Shown piece by piece: positions 1 through 10,978 of a DNA stretch of 64,000 nt. Origin of the DNA: Capitella teleta (lineage: Eukaryota; Annelida; Polychaeta; Capitellidae); the NCBI GenBank assembly GCA_000328365.1, contig KB296161.1, forward strand, positions 269,278 to 333,277, read 5' to 3'. Position numbers and translations under genes: made by a program. How positions within the stretch are numbered: the stretch's first letter is position 1; every line of letters begins with the position of its first letter. The notes under the pieces are model-generated. The model was not told the DNA's origin. It was given only the letters and a program-made list of their open reading frames with translations, and searched no databases.

Positions 1-470
1 GAGGACAACCCACTGTTGTGAACCTTATGCTCCTGTTCAATCGAATAACATGTGTGATGCAATCCAGTTCTGACATGGAGGTATATCTGGCCTATGAATT
101 AGCCCCACAGCCTACAGCTCTCTTCACAGACGGGCAGGGTCATAAGAAAAACAAGTAAGAACATTTTCGGTCAGCTATTGAAAAGTCAAACAGAGGCCAT
201 CGACCACTACCCAGTGAACAGCACTTTTATTGTAGATGGTCGATAACTATTGCACGTTGTTTTGTGGCCCACTCATGCTACATACGATGAAATATGCAGA
301 GGGTGCACCTCATTTGTCATCAGTCACCTCGGCAATGCGCTAGTCGTATTCGATGGTTATGAGACAACGCTGTAGAAAACTTGGACTCAAATGCTCGTCC
401 ATGTGTAGTCATTGTGAAGGGAAAGCCTGCTCCAACCGCCTGGAAGACCTCTGATGCTGAAATGTATGCC
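1..470 (+). pseudogene. Fragment of a repeated, uncharacterised gene family
   Basis: Plus-strand translation gives two blocks in different frames. Around 25-155 it reads CDAIQSSSDMEVYLAYELA and then PQPTALFTDG. Around 212-372 it reads a block with HVVLWPTHATYDEIC followed by ALVVFDGYE. I recognise this pattern (Asp-Met-Glu, Tyr-Leu-Ala-Tyr-Glu-Leu, then Val-Val-Phe-Asp-Gly-Tyr) from large uncharacterised proteins that occur in many copies in cnidarian, sponge and arthropod genomes, often near transposons. The reading frame is interrupted, so this is a decayed copy, and it may run off the left edge. The function of the family is unknown to me. Family recognition is from memory and is only moderately secure. 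Confidence 0.45.
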
Positions 471-1767
471 GGTTAGTATATGAATTATCTCAACCTGATT
501 CGAACTTAAACTCCGCCGACAGAGCGATGAAAAGAAAGATGACAGTAATTTCCGGTTAATTTCACAATTTTTTATTGAGATTAAACACTCTGAGTAAGTC
601 ACTGGTGTATGGTTTAGTAGTTTAGACAACAAAATTACTCCTGTAATTTACCTAGGGGTCGAAATGGCTTGTATCGGATGCTCGGTGGCGGCCATTATAG
701 AAAATCCAAAATGGCGGCCGAAATGTCCTCCAAATTTATTTCCAAAATAATTTTCGTATTTCTGAGGCCATAAGCTTTCTAAAGATGCATAATATCTAAA
801 AATTTTACCAGGACTATACGAATGGTTCATTTCCTACATCAGGAGCTGAATAAAACGTCCAGTTTACCATTAGGGGGGTAGGGTAACTAAAATGGTCATA
901 ACTTGAAAAAATGAGCAACAAGCACCATTTATTATCTCACATATTTGTATACGAATAGATGAAGTAATTTGTGGAGAAGTTTGAAGCCATTATGCCGAGT
1001 ATTTCATGAAATATAATAAAATTGTTGATGACAGGATTTCAAAAACGGTGTTCAAAATAGCAAATTTTCGCGTAAAATCTCCATTACAAACCTTTAAAGG
1101 CAACCTAAAGACTTAATATTTTGCAAAGGGGTTGCATATTCATTTCAGGATATATAGAGAGATTCTTGTGTTAATAGTTTTACGATTAGATGACGAATTA
1201 CGTCATAGTTTGAATAACGATTAATAAGTCTTAAGTGCAACATTCAAACAGCCAGGATTTTTTTTGCACAAGGTGTATCCTCGGAGAGTTTTGATATGTT
1301 GTTATTTGCGGTATATTACATCACATATCAAAAATTTAGCTTGATGTTATTTTTTTTTTCCTTTTTTTTTTATCCTAATACCCCTGTATGTACTATAACC
1401 CACCGCCACATGACGTAACGATAGGGCCACCCGGCACTGGCATGCAGTAATTCACACCTGTGTACAGTGTTCCAATCGCTCCAATCGTTATCATAAGCAA
1501 CCTTTACTCTATACATGCATAACTACATACAGTATTAAGGCATATATACAATGTATATAATGAAAGCCGATATCATAAACTAGAAAGTTTATAAGCATAA
1601 TCAATTACGTAATGACGTATGTAGGTCTATTATTCTATACGACATTAATAGTTACAATGTCATGCATGTCGTACATAATTATGGTCTAGATTAAAAAAAA
1701 AAAAACGAAAAAAATCCCCCCAAAAAAACGGGGGAAAAAACCGAAAAAAAAACCAACACGTTATGAT
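471..1767. other. Non-coding stretch, no gene seen
   Basis: No supported gene. The stretch is AT-rich, with an Alu-like A/C/G homopolymer cluster around 1690-1755 (A runs broken by CCCCCC and GGGGG) and T runs near 1350-1370. Two short segments near 680-720 repeat the motif AAAATGGCGGCC, which may be repeat-derived. Confidence 0.5.
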
Positions 1768-2264
1768 TCATAAGTTTAGGTAATAATACACGTAATGATA
1801 CATCACAATGTAATTATTTGTTTGTGGTGACTTAGATTCTATAATGGCATCAATTATGTCATTGTCGGATGCGACCTGGCAGGTTTCGACACAATCATCC
1901 AGGTTAGAGTACTCCTCAGCTGTGCACACATCAAATCCTTTGGCGTGGGCACGGCGCAGCAGTTCAGCACAAACAAAAATGCTTTCCCCCTTCAGGTCTT
2001 CATGAATATCCTCAGAATCGAACCAATATCTAATGATTATCCGTTTCAATTCTGTCTGTGTTATATGCTATGTCTTCTGAGTAAGTTTGGACTAATTTCA
2101 ATTAGCGTTTGGAGAATGTTAGCGATTGATCTCTTTGGCGGTATGATTATCGTAATCGTTTCTTTTTTCTCTGCACAAACAAAAGATAAAGGAACCCATC
2201 GCCACTTTGAAATCGGCGGCCTGCTCGACAACAGAGCGGCGACAGATTCGGCTTTGATATCCAT
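1768..2264 (-). CDS. Possible small hypothetical gene
   Basis: On the minus strand a 93-codon frame (1768-2049) has coding-like composition, with many acidic residues, and reads as a compact soluble domain (KRIIIRYWFDSEDIHEDL, then FVCAELLRRAHAKGFDV). A second open minus frame lies just upstream (2061-2264) and would have to be joined by splicing. I see no convincing donor and acceptor pair between them and recognise no family. It could be a real two-exon gene, a decayed gene or chance. The start codon is not decided by any visible signal. Confidence 0.25.
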
Positions 2265-2399
2265 TAAAGACCAAGGTGTGAAATATCACAGTTAACTTAC
2301 ATAATCGAGTCGATTGAGAGGAGTGACATGCAAGCAGTCAACAACATTTGCTCGAGAGGTGAATGAATAATGCTTTAATGAGCAATACTTTGAATTTTG

Positions 2400-2614
2400 A
2401 TTGACAATCACATTGTGGGTTCGTAATAGCAGGAGTCATTATTTTGTCCTCAAGGGACTGGATATTTGGTTCGTATTAACCGGAAGTTCGAACTATCCGT
2501 TGAACCTGCAATACTAAATGATAGGGATATGGTGGGGACCCCAAAATTAGCTCTATATTAGTATATAACCGGAAGTTCCATATATCACAGTTCGTAATAA
2601 CAAGCTTTGACTGT
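2400..2614. mobile_element. Pogo/Tigger-like MITE
   Basis: The right end reads, on the minus strand, TACAGTCAAAGCTTG followed by TTATTACGAAC. This is the typical TACAGTC... start of pogo/Tigger elements inserted at TA. A weaker matching left end lies near 2400-2430 (TTGACAATCAC... GGTTCGTAATAGC). The interior holds repeated ACCGGAAGTTC motifs at about 2480 and 2568. No transposase is visible, so it is a short non-autonomous copy. The left boundary is approximate. Confidence 0.45.
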
Positions 2615-2639
2615 ACATTGAAATTCATGCACCGCATTC

Positions 2640-2994
2640 ACCACCAAACAGCTCCGACAGAAATACAAGTCCTCTTTCCTATTAGACCTGTCCTGCAGGT
2701 AGCACTTCAGCCATTGAAGTGCTGCATCCGTAATTCCGTAGATGCTTTTGCATTGCTTGAGAAGCTGGATGCTGGATATGCGGCAGACAAGTCTAAAAGA
2801 ACAAGAAGCACCATCTTGCGCTGGTCCAGAGTCGTCACAATGTCGTTGAAAACTCGTGTGAGGGCTGTCTCTGTGCTGTGATGTTTTCGGTAAGCTGACT
2901 GATATTCCTCAAGAAGATTATGACGATTCAGGTGGTCATTCAAACGACTGGCAACCACCTTCCCTAAAGTATTAAAAGTCGTTAAAAGTCGCAC
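2640..2994 (-). mobile_element. LINE fragment, CR1/L2-type reverse transcriptase
   Basis: The minus strand encodes a piece of non-LTR reverse transcriptase. It carries LGKVVASRLNDHL, then EEYQSAYRKHHSTETAL, then VLLVLLDLSAAY. These are the fingers and first palm motifs of CR1/L2-like LINEs, where the last block normally continues into a Phe-Asp-Thr-Ile-Asp-His motif. Here the match ends right after the Ala-Ala-Tyr, so the copy is truncated at the catalytic palm and has no YxDD box. It is a dead fragment. Confidence 0.75.
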
Positions 2995-3496
2995 TGCATT
3001 GAACTTTGACCCACAAATAAGGGCATAATGAAGCCTCCATGAATCGATTTATGTCATGTAAGGGCTGAAGTGTCATAGACACTTTAATTGAGAGCCTCCT
3101 GCGCCCGACACAATACATGCGTGGACATTGCGACACTGTTAGAATATCCAGATCAATTTGAATCAAGCTCCAACAGAGGTGTTCGTGCGCGGCGACATAT
3201 CACTTCTAAGGCCAAGATGCCTGCTCGCCCCGCATGCACGGCATACTAAAATCCTAAAAGCACTTCCCGATATATGCTGTAGCTGCGATGGGCACACTAA
3301 GTGCACATGTACCTCATTAGTGGCTCTGCGACTTTGAGGAGTACCGAATAGCTCAGTGGGTTAAACCGGCTGACTGCAATCCTATGCCGACCGTCGGGGT
3401 CGAGGTCCCGGGTGCGATACCCGATCAGGCCACGGGCGTTATGATTGTGAATTTTCACGGACTCTGCAGTGCTGCCCAACTGCGTAACAAGGCCGG

Positions 3497-4703
3497 TAGT
3501 CCCCTAACAGGGTCTCCATAGTCCCCTGAAAAGGTAGTCCATGTGCTAGGAATGGTAGTCCGGCAGACCACTATTCCTAGGGCATGTAGTCCTATACTAT
3601 TGTAGCGAGTAGCTCAGAAGGAACGATGCGAGCACGTTGGGTTCGGTGAAAACGACTGACTTTATTCTCGTTCGCTGGACCTTATAAGGGCCGTACGTCG
3701 GGTGACAACCCGCATGGCCGGGCGCCAGTTAACTACCTGCATGGCCGGGCGCCAGTTAACTACCTGCGGGACGGCTCGATTAAGCCGTTACACTATTACA
3801 AATAGTAGTCCCAGTGGAACTATACATACTAGGATGGATAGTCTTAGGACAATCGTTCCTAGGGTGCAGAGTCCGCTGCATTGGATTAGAGAAATAAAAA
3901 TTGAACAGGGTGTGAAATGGTTTTTATTAAGATTATTCACATTTATATAACTTAATATTGGCTGGATTTACAGCTTGTTTCAGCTCTCGGTCTTTATTTT
4001 TAAGCTTATACAGCCCTCACTCTGTAATGGACAGTACAGTATACGGGCCGATCCATCGGTCCTCCTCCTTTCCTCCTTTCTGGTTTCCTCGCCTGCAATT
4101 TCTTCTTAGAACTTGCGAGCCAACAGGTATCTTCTGAAATCAAATGTGACAACTGTAAAAACACGAAATAATAGCGATCGAAATTAACCTCTGCAACGAC
4201 GTGTTTTAGATCATAAATCTTTATTTTTATTTTTATTTTTTTTTTTTAATTTTTTTTTTTTGGGGGGGGGGGGGCGAGATTGCCCTTGTCGTATGTTTTT
4301 TATAACATTAAGTGTTGCTAAATCCTGTTTTCCCCTCCTTCCCTCCCCTCCTCCATCTCCATCTCTGCCTCATTGCTCTCCTCCTTCGCCTCCTGCTTGA
4401 CAACGTCCATTGGTAGCAAAGCCTCCCTGGGAACATAGACGCTTAATTTTAGTTTCATTGTTGTTGAGATATTGAAGACAAATTCACCACGACGATCTAA
4501 ACTAATGCATTATGTGTAAAAAAAGCAAATTTTGTAGCAGATTGTATAGTCCCCCGGGATAGGTAGTCCTAGCTTCTGCTATATAGAAAATATATTTTAC
4601 ATAGCTAGAATAGGTAGTCCTACTAGGACTACTATTGCCAGATAAATTGCTAGGAATGGTGGTCCTAGAACTACCTTTTCAGTAGGACTATACATGCTGT
4701 TAC
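3497..4703. mobile_element. MITE-like DNA element nested in the SINE
   Basis: Its ends are inverted repeats. The left end has ATAGTCCCCTGAAAAGGTAG (3520-3539) and the right end, read on the minus strand, has ATAGTCCTACTGAAAAGGTA. Subterminal copies of AGTCCTA/TAGGACT recur on both sides (for example TGCTAGGAATGG near 3546 and 4649). No transposase frame is seen, so it is non-autonomous. The superfamily is not assigned. The interior includes a pyrimidine-rich block, a T run and a G12 run near 4230-4274, and the solo LTR at 3601-3792. Confidence 0.75.
3601..3792 (-). mobile_element. Solo LTR, short (about 192 bp)
   Basis: On the minus strand it starts TGTAACGGC and ends CTCGCTACA, the TG...CA ends of an LTR, and is flanked by a 4-bp duplication CTAT (3597-3600 and 3793-3796). 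Inside, in the same orientation, are a TATAAGG element and, further along, an AATAAA signal. A tandem duplication of a unit of about 29 bp lies at about 3709-3766. No internal retroelement sequence adjoins it, so it is a fossil solo LTR left by recombination. The family (Ty3/gypsy or BEL type) cannot be settled from the LTR alone. The clean duplication suggests a fairly young insertion. Confidence 0.7.
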
Positions 4704-4884
4704 ACTGGGTGCTGTGTACTACTGTCTATGGTGGTATGCAGGATAAAGAACCCTTGGGATTTATCGATAAGAGTAGAGGGAAACCCCGGTCCCAGGCCTT
4801 CTGTTCCAGCGCCCGTATCATCCGATTGGTTTGGGTGGAGCCGTAAAACCCCAAACACAAATCACAAAAGCTCTGCGACTTTGA

Positions 4885-5420
4885 TATATTTTAATCCCTA
4901 TAGTGGTGAAATTGCACATGTAGATTAAGCCTCCCTAAACTAAATTGATATGCCATCAATTATTGCAGAATCAAATGCGCAAATGACACAACTAATCGGA
5001 ATCCAGATGCACGAAGATAATCATACAGTTATATGTACGATATATATTATATTATGTACATGTACACGAAATCAATGGCACAGCAAGGTGACCCTTATAT
5101 GCTCACATGCATACACATGGTATTTTATAAGAAGATGATGTGACAACGGACTAATAGATGAGAGAATTTTTCCATTTTTTTTCTCCCAATTTTTTATCAA
5201 TATATTTTACCGGGGTGCAAGCCATCATTACCGGGGCGCGGGGCCCCGGCCGTCCTGGCTACGCTCCTGGCCCAAGTGTACAATTATTTTAATTTAATGT
5301 TTAACTAATCTTATGGACAAGCGCCCTTTGTGAAATGCTGCCATAGTCCAACCTTAACTCTGCCTTCTTTATTGGCTAATGAGAAGCATGGCGAAAAGCG
5401 AACATCCTTTCGAACAGCAG
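4885..5420. other. Non-coding stretch
   Basis: No gene recognised. Short open frames here have no family resemblance. A GC-rich patch near 5212-5270 (CCGGGGCGCGGGGCCCCGG) interrupts otherwise AT-rich DNA and resembles the edge of an old repeat. Confidence 0.5.
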
Positions 5421-5424
5421 TGAC

Positions 5425-5870
5425 ATGTATGACTCACGTTATGAATCGCTGAATCAAGGAACAACCGCTAAAGAAATGTGCGTTATGTTTGTGAGCTATG
5501 AACGTTGTGACTATTTATATAGAGAGGAACCTCGATATAACGACAGCATTCGTCACAGCCAAATTTGTGTCGTTATGCGCGGCCGTCGGTTCCCCAAAGC
5601 AGGTCTCTCAAGAGTCAAAACAATTGCTCATAACGTACACGCGATGTTTTACGGAGCCATTGAAAACTAAAAAGGCAAGCGAGGTCACAACGGCAATAGA
5701 AACACGCAGCCTTTTTAATTACCCTAGTATATTTCAAGTTGATCGTGGTCGTGAATTTATGGGGGCATTTACTTGCAAAACTAAAGAGCATAGAGGCACA
5801 GAAGAAAAATAGCACAGATGAGAGAGCAAGGCATTACACACAACCTTCCCATTCATCAATCAAGCAATGA
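5425..5870 (+). mobile_element. Polinton-type integrase fossil
   Basis: The plus strand retains part of a retroviral-type DDE integrase core. It includes a block with TEPLKTKKASEV followed by FQVDRGREFMGAFT, in which the Asp and the downstream Glu are the expected second-Asp and neighbourhood residues of the fold. Integrases with Gln-Val-Asp-x-Gly-Arg-Glu-Phe-Met-Gly are, from memory, typical of Polinton/Maverick elements in invertebrates. It is broken. Together with the polymerase fossil 1 kb downstream it suggests one old Polinton remnant in this region. A stand-alone integrase-derived element is the alternative. Confidence 0.6.
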
Positions 5871-6241
5871 AAAAATAAATGTGCTGTCTGCATGACCCTC
5901 CCAATTCTATCAAAAACAATTAATTCAGCAACATACATGGAATTAGATGTACCGAAATATAGATCTGAACAACACATGGTTTGATGAAAACAATCCCCTC
6001 GAAAGCAAAAATCTGAGAAAATCGTACTTTTCTCTCAGCTACCAGTAGTACCAGCATATCGTAGATGGATAGACATTTTATTGACTAAGATAGTTCAACA
6101 AGATCATATACATGACTCTTTCATCTTTCTGATGAGACCATTGACATACATTGTAAAAAGAAAACACGATGTAGGGTCTCCTTGCTTGACACACAGAAGA
6201 AATGTCACGATTGTCGAGCCCAAAACACCATATGAAATATT

Positions 6242-6475
6242 TTACATGGAAGCAAGAGAGTATATTCGAGCCAGAGCCAAATCACGTAAGCATTGGATTA
6301 GCTTATGACGGGGAATGCGGTCGTACGCTTTCGTGAAATCAACATAGACAACAAAAAGTTTTTCTTTCTTAATTAGTGCATATGATACGAGAAGGAGGAG
6401 AGTGGCTATAGGGTCAATACAACTTTGCCCAGGGAGAGCACCAGCTTGCTCTCGGTCTGGAGTAAACCATTTCAT
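6242..6475 (-). mobile_element. LINE reverse transcriptase fragment
   Basis: The minus strand reads REQAGALPGQSC followed by LFVVYVDFTKAYDRIPR. This is the RT palm motif A region (Phe-x-Asp-Phe-x-Lys-Ala-Tyr-Asp) of an RTE-like or related LINE. The element is truncated on both sides. It lies between the two Polinton fossils, so it probably inserted into that older element. The adjoining minus frame at 6483-6716 is not recognised. Confidence 0.7.
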
Positions 6476-6799
6476 TAATCTATTACATATAAATTTCTAC
6501 AGGAAGAAACACAGGTTTTCCATCAATGGTCAAAGTACGCCACCAAAAATAGAGATTCGTCGATTCGAACCATTCCTCTGGATACGTTTTCTGAACCCGG
6601 TTACTTGGTGATTTCTCTTCTTTATATGGTATCGTCAGTATAATTTGGGTCTTAAACCTACAAATTTTATGCTCTACCTCCGGCTTCGTCCTTGAACTTA
6701 CCATGCACAGCCTCATTTTTCTGTGGTGGTATTTACTCTTTGCTTGGTAATTACTCGTGTCGAATAGATCGTCTTATTTAGTATACAATCATGTCTCGT

Positions 6800-7615
6800 T
6801 TTAAGTTATATATTTTAGCCTCGTAAGTCGGTATCGGTAAATAGCAGGTTTGCATTAAACTTTATCTTGGTAAAGTTATAAGGCATGTCGAACATGAGGT
6901 TTTTACTTATATCCAAAATTGACATGCCTAAATATAAAATTGACATGCCAGAATATAAAATTGACATGCCTAAATATAAAATTGACATGCCTAAATATAA
7001 AATTGACATGCCTAAATATACTGGTTTGTCAAAGCTTATTTTAAGCCTTTTCATATGTTCAGCAACTAATGACTCACTTAATATAGTACCTTTTTCAAAC
7101 TTTATTTTGGACAATAATTTTCTTACTTGTTTTTCTGTACTTACTAATTTAATATCTACGCGGTTTCTGATATTTTCATTAATTTTACCAAATACTATTC
7201 AATAATTTTCTTCTTTCTCAAATTTTTACTCATTTGGAATAATATTTCTTGGAAATTTAGTTTTTTGATAAATAATAATAACATCTTTTTCCAGCATCGC
7301 TATGAACTTTTTTGCAACATTTTCATTCAATTTTTTTGTTGTTGTTGTTTTGTTGTTGCTGTATACGTAACTGAAGTAAACTTCATGGAATCATTTTTAA
7401 TAAAATTTACGGATTAGACCTTTAATCGCTCTGCTATCTTCTTTTATGTTTCTCTTGATAAATATGTCTTTAATATCTTTTAAATTATCATTGAATGTTT
7501 GCTTTACTCTTTTCCATAAAGTGTCGAAATATTCACAAATCTTCTCATTAATTGATTTAGGAACTACATCCCTTGGTTTATAAAGATATGGTCTTGAGGG
7601 TTTTTGGTAGATATT
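6800..7615 (-). mobile_element. Polinton DNA polymerase B fossil
   Basis: The minus strand carries a block with MSILDISKNLMFDM followed by NANLLFTDTD. This matches the palm of protein-primed family B DNA polymerases of Polinton/Maverick elements, where Tyr/Phe-x-Asp-Thr-Asp is the catalytic motif. Weaker coding-like minus-strand sequence continues towards 7600. It is a broken fossil with several breaks and looks old. It lies opposite in strand to the integrase remnant, as expected for genes of one Polinton that are read both ways. Confidence 0.7.
6918..7020. repeat. 21-bp tandem repeat, about 5 copies
   Basis: The unit is ATTGACATGCCTAAATATAAA, repeated head to tail, with one variant copy (GCCAGAATATAAA). 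The unit length is a multiple of three, so it stays in frame with the polymerase fossil and reads as repeated YLGMSIL heptads on the minus strand. The near identity of the copies points to a recent local expansion within an old relic. Confidence 0.9.
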
Positions 7616-9614
7616 TAAGGATTGGTGCGTATAGGATGTGAGAATTTAGCAGTATAGTATTACCAACACTTTTTGCTGTGTCATGCTTGTGCATCTCAGT
7701 ATTTTTTCTTACAAAAATAAATCATTATACGGTAAAATGAGACCGCCCTAAAGCGGTGGGTGACTCACACACAGGTATTATGTTATGTTTCAGGAAGATT
7801 CTACATTATCGCGCATCACATGAACGCATCGACTTTCAGTTCAAAACATGTCAAGCTCATAAACTAAAGTAAAACTGTCATGCTCGGAAGAAACTCGCGA
7901 TCAAATAAATGTAACAGTCATACAAGCGACCCCACTTTCACTGAAAGCTGGCTACGGGCCTGTGAAATAATAATAATAATTAATAATAATAATAATAATT
8001 AATAATTCTAGTGATTCTTCAGAGTTTTGATTGCCTTATTAGAATGCACTCAAGTGACCTCCGAAGATTGTCTCAGAACTCTCCTTTTCCCTCTTCCGTA
8101 AATCTGTATTCCATTTCCATAGTTTACAGAACAATGTTAGACTTCAACAGTATCATCCCTTGTCCATAGTTAGCATTTTACATGAGAAGTTGATAATTCG
8201 ACAAACATGAGTGTTCTCGTATAAGCAGACTAAACGCATGCAGTGTCTAATTTATACAGTTAAACTACTGAACAAATGAAATGTAAAATTATTTAAACTA
8301 TCAGAAACATCGAGGGATATTATACCTTTTATAATGACATTCTTGCTAGTAGTGCATAGTATCACTAAACTATATTAAAGATATTGTTCACTCATTTGGA
8401 ATTGTGTCGACCGTGAGCCCTTGATAATTATGTCCTGTACAACTTATTATCTTCCATAGTGCTAGTATATGCTCGATCCGCGACAGCGTAGCTTTGTAAA
8501 TTTGGAAGAAAAGTGGTGGCCATTTTGAGTTGATCTCGTATCATTATTGTAGGCCTATGGACATGGACATGCCACAGGCCTTCAGTTTTGGGCTTTTGGC
8601 GCTTGATTCTAAATGTATCTGTTATAATACTTATATACATGCATGTAATGCGATTATCAGTAGGCCTAGCCCAACGACGCCCCGAATGGCCTGCAAAGGC
8701 GATTACCATTACATAACAATTGCGAGTGAATTCACCTTTATTCTCAATGCAGACATACACGGTTGACTTATTTCACCAAGCAGCGAACGATCTGTCTTGG
8801 CGCTCATATGGCTCAGCGACTTTTAAATGTGCCTATATCGGTCATTGCGCCTTTCTGTGCGCGAGTCATCCGGCCAGCATCGCTATCAACAGGTGAGATT
8901 CGATCACTTTAAATAATTCAGATTACAGGCCACATGATTCACTTTGTAGACGCGTCTGACACGCGTATAACAACATGGGTTATGTCAGAAAGATCCCGAC
9001 CTTTTTCTTCTGTGCTGCGGCGAGTCATGGGGCTGGACCAAATGTTGTTAGTTTTCTGAAAGAGACCGATAAGTACTAAAATGTTATTTCTAGCGAAGTT
9101 TTTAGACACAAATTAGAATTTCACATCTGCGTTTCTTGGTGCTGAGCACATGATGAAAGTAGTGTGAAATCGTTTTCTGATACCTATATGCTCAGATTGC
9201 ATTTTGCAATATTATTCGGATTAGTTTTCAATGCGAGGCACGAATTGTTTATTTCGTACAGGGCCTGAATTGAGCACCTCCTCCAAAAATCCTGGGTAAC
9301 CCCATGATAACGTGTTACATATTCCATCCATCTCCACACCTGTTTATTTTGATGGACCTGAAGAGAACATTGAATTCTCGTGCACGGTGCACATATCCTG
9401 TACAGGGAAGTAATATATTAAATTATATTTACAAATTGTGGTACATGTATATTTAATGTATTTTGAGCCTTGCTGTATTAATTTTATTACATGTACTAGG
9501 AGCATGGCGCTGCAGTTGTCATCATTTCTCACTAATCAAAAGGATCCATTGCTCGCCTGTCGTTGAGAGTACACGTCTTTAAATTTGCTCGCGTGTCAAT
9601 TGTTTTCTTCAAAG
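7616..9614. other. Non-coding stretch with an AAT microsatellite
   Basis: No gene recognised on either strand over about 2 kb. A trinucleotide repeat (AAT/ATT) lies at 7966-8008. Open frames at 8428-8760 (minus) and 8530-8766 (plus) overlap each other on opposite strands, resemble nothing and look like chance. Confidence 0.6.
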
Positions 9615-9682
9615 TGTTGAGACTTTGCTAAACTCAGTGTTGAGATTTTGCTAAACTCAGTGTTGAGACTTTGCTAAACTCA
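9615..9682. repeat. 23-bp tandem repeat, 3 copies
   Basis: Three head-to-tail copies of TGTTGAGACTTTGCTAAACT plus CAG at 9615-9637, 9638-9660 and 9661-9682, differing by one or two bases. It lies just upstream of the long LINE, about 100-200 bp before its ORF1, where some LINEs have tandem 5' UTR repeats. That link is inference. Confidence 0.85.
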
Positions 9683-9816
9683 ACAATAGGATCCAAAGTT
9701 CACGCTGTCAGCACCGGATCTTGACCTGCCCGGATCACCTGCTCACTAATTATACTTCTATTTTCGATTGATTATCGTTTATGCATTGGACACGAAAGTG
9801 TTCCCAAGACCTCGGA

Positions 9817-10460
9817 ATGGATCAAGATCAATTCACCAACGCCATGCTAATAGCATTTAATAATGACATGGTCAAAAAATCCCTCTTGGAGCTGGTGTCC
9901 CAGGCACTCACGGATCCAATGTCGGACAGAGTAACAGAGTCCCTGCGTACGAAGTGGTGATGCTGCGGGGAGAGCTGCGTGAACGTGACCAGAGAATCCA
10001 TCAAATTGAAGAGAAACTGCAGTCTGTCGAATCGGACACGGACAGTCTCGAGCAGAATACTCGCAGAAATTCTGAGGATTGCTGGTATAACTATACGGAA
10101 AAAAAAAAAACTGACAAAGATCCCACGGAGAAAGTGATGGAATTGGTGAACTCGACGCTCGACGCTCCTCTGGATATTACAGCAGTGGATGCCATCCATA
10201 GGGTTGGAAAGCCTCGGGCGATACTTGCCAAGTTGGCAACGTATCGTTCTCGCAAGCGTATCGTGGACCTGCGTCCTCAAACGAAAACGCTACCAGACGT
10301 CTTCCGGAATGAAGACCTAACGAAGAAGAGGGAAGATCTCCTCTACAAGGCTCGTGTCCTCAGAAGGGCAGGCAAGATACAAGGCGCATGGTCAGCAGTT
10401 GGCAACATGCTTATTCATGACTTGCAAGGCAAAATTCACAAGGTTAGCAATGAAAGCTAG
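9817..10460 (+). pseudogene. LINE ORF1 (nucleic-acid-binding coiled-coil protein)
   Basis: From ATG at 9817 the frame reads MDQDQFTNAMLIAFNNDM and continues to RVTESLRT. A one-base shift near 9948 then moves the rest to the frame 9954-10460. A coiled coil follows (LRERDQRIHQIEEKLQSVES), then an RNA-recognition-like core with DAIHRVGKPR, and a C-terminal domain with DLTKKREDLLYKAR. This is the layout of L1/CR1-type ORF1 proteins that coat the element RNA. A second disturbance is the A-rich run near 10100, where the usual Arg-Ile-x-Gly core is lost. ORF2 begins about 270 bp downstream. Confidence 0.75.
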
Positions 10461-10978
10461 AAACTCATGATGTACCATTCAACGGTCCTCCAGCACTGAA
10501 TCAAACCCTCTGTAAGGCCAAAATGGCTTATCATTGTTTTTTTTTTCTATTACATGTATTTTTCTTTTGCACAAATCATTATTTCTATATCAACACAAGC
10601 GAGAATATTTTGTCCATGTAAACGCAATACTAGAACTCGGTCTGTTGAGAAATACATGCATCTCGATTAAAACGTAATGAAACCTGCAAATGTGAAGGTA
10701 TTTTCAGAGGCTTCACTAAAATGAACACTGTGCAATTATGCTCTGAAACAAGCGAATATATTGGTCTAGATGAGTCTGAAACAATGAAGGGGATGATTGG
10801 CAATGGTCTAAATGTGATGCATTTCAACATAAGAGGTTTAAAGACATGAATGAGAAATTTAACAAATAGACCAGAACGTCTAGGGGGCGAGGTCACTGAG
10901 TTCGCTAGCTTTGGTTACTTCCCATGCACTGATAAAGCGACACGAGTGACGTACACTTGAAACAGCGCCTTGCATTGA

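Larger units (their letters stand above)
3338..4869 (+). mobile_element. tRNA-derived SINE split by a later insertion
   Basis: The head (3341-3440) has an RNA polymerase III A-box-like TAGCTCAGTGGG and B-box-like region around GGTCCCGGGTGCGATACCC. The body continues to about 3496, stops, and resumes at about 4706 with GTGTACTACTGTCTATGG and the tail. The second copy in the window (10979-11249, minus) carries these body halves joined, which proves that 3497-4703 is an insertion. The whole composite is flanked by a perfect 15-bp target duplication, GCTCTGCGACTTTGA, at 3323-3337 and 4870-4884. Without the insertion the SINE is about 320 bp. Confidence 0.9.

Noticed and set aside
387-830. Small minus-strand genes at 387-632 and 648-830
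   Set aside because: No family resemblance, and the first overlaps the plus-strand relic on the other strand.
3341-3440. tRNA gene
   Set aside because: A-box and B-box motifs are present, but the cloverleaf arms do not pair well and the same head with its body recurs at other sites with target duplications, so it is a SINE. The same applies at 14947-15060.
4230-4274. G-quadruplex or regulatory tract (T runs and G12)
   Set aside because: A single G homopolymer next to T homopolymers inside a MITE is more simply a slippage tract. There are no spaced G runs.
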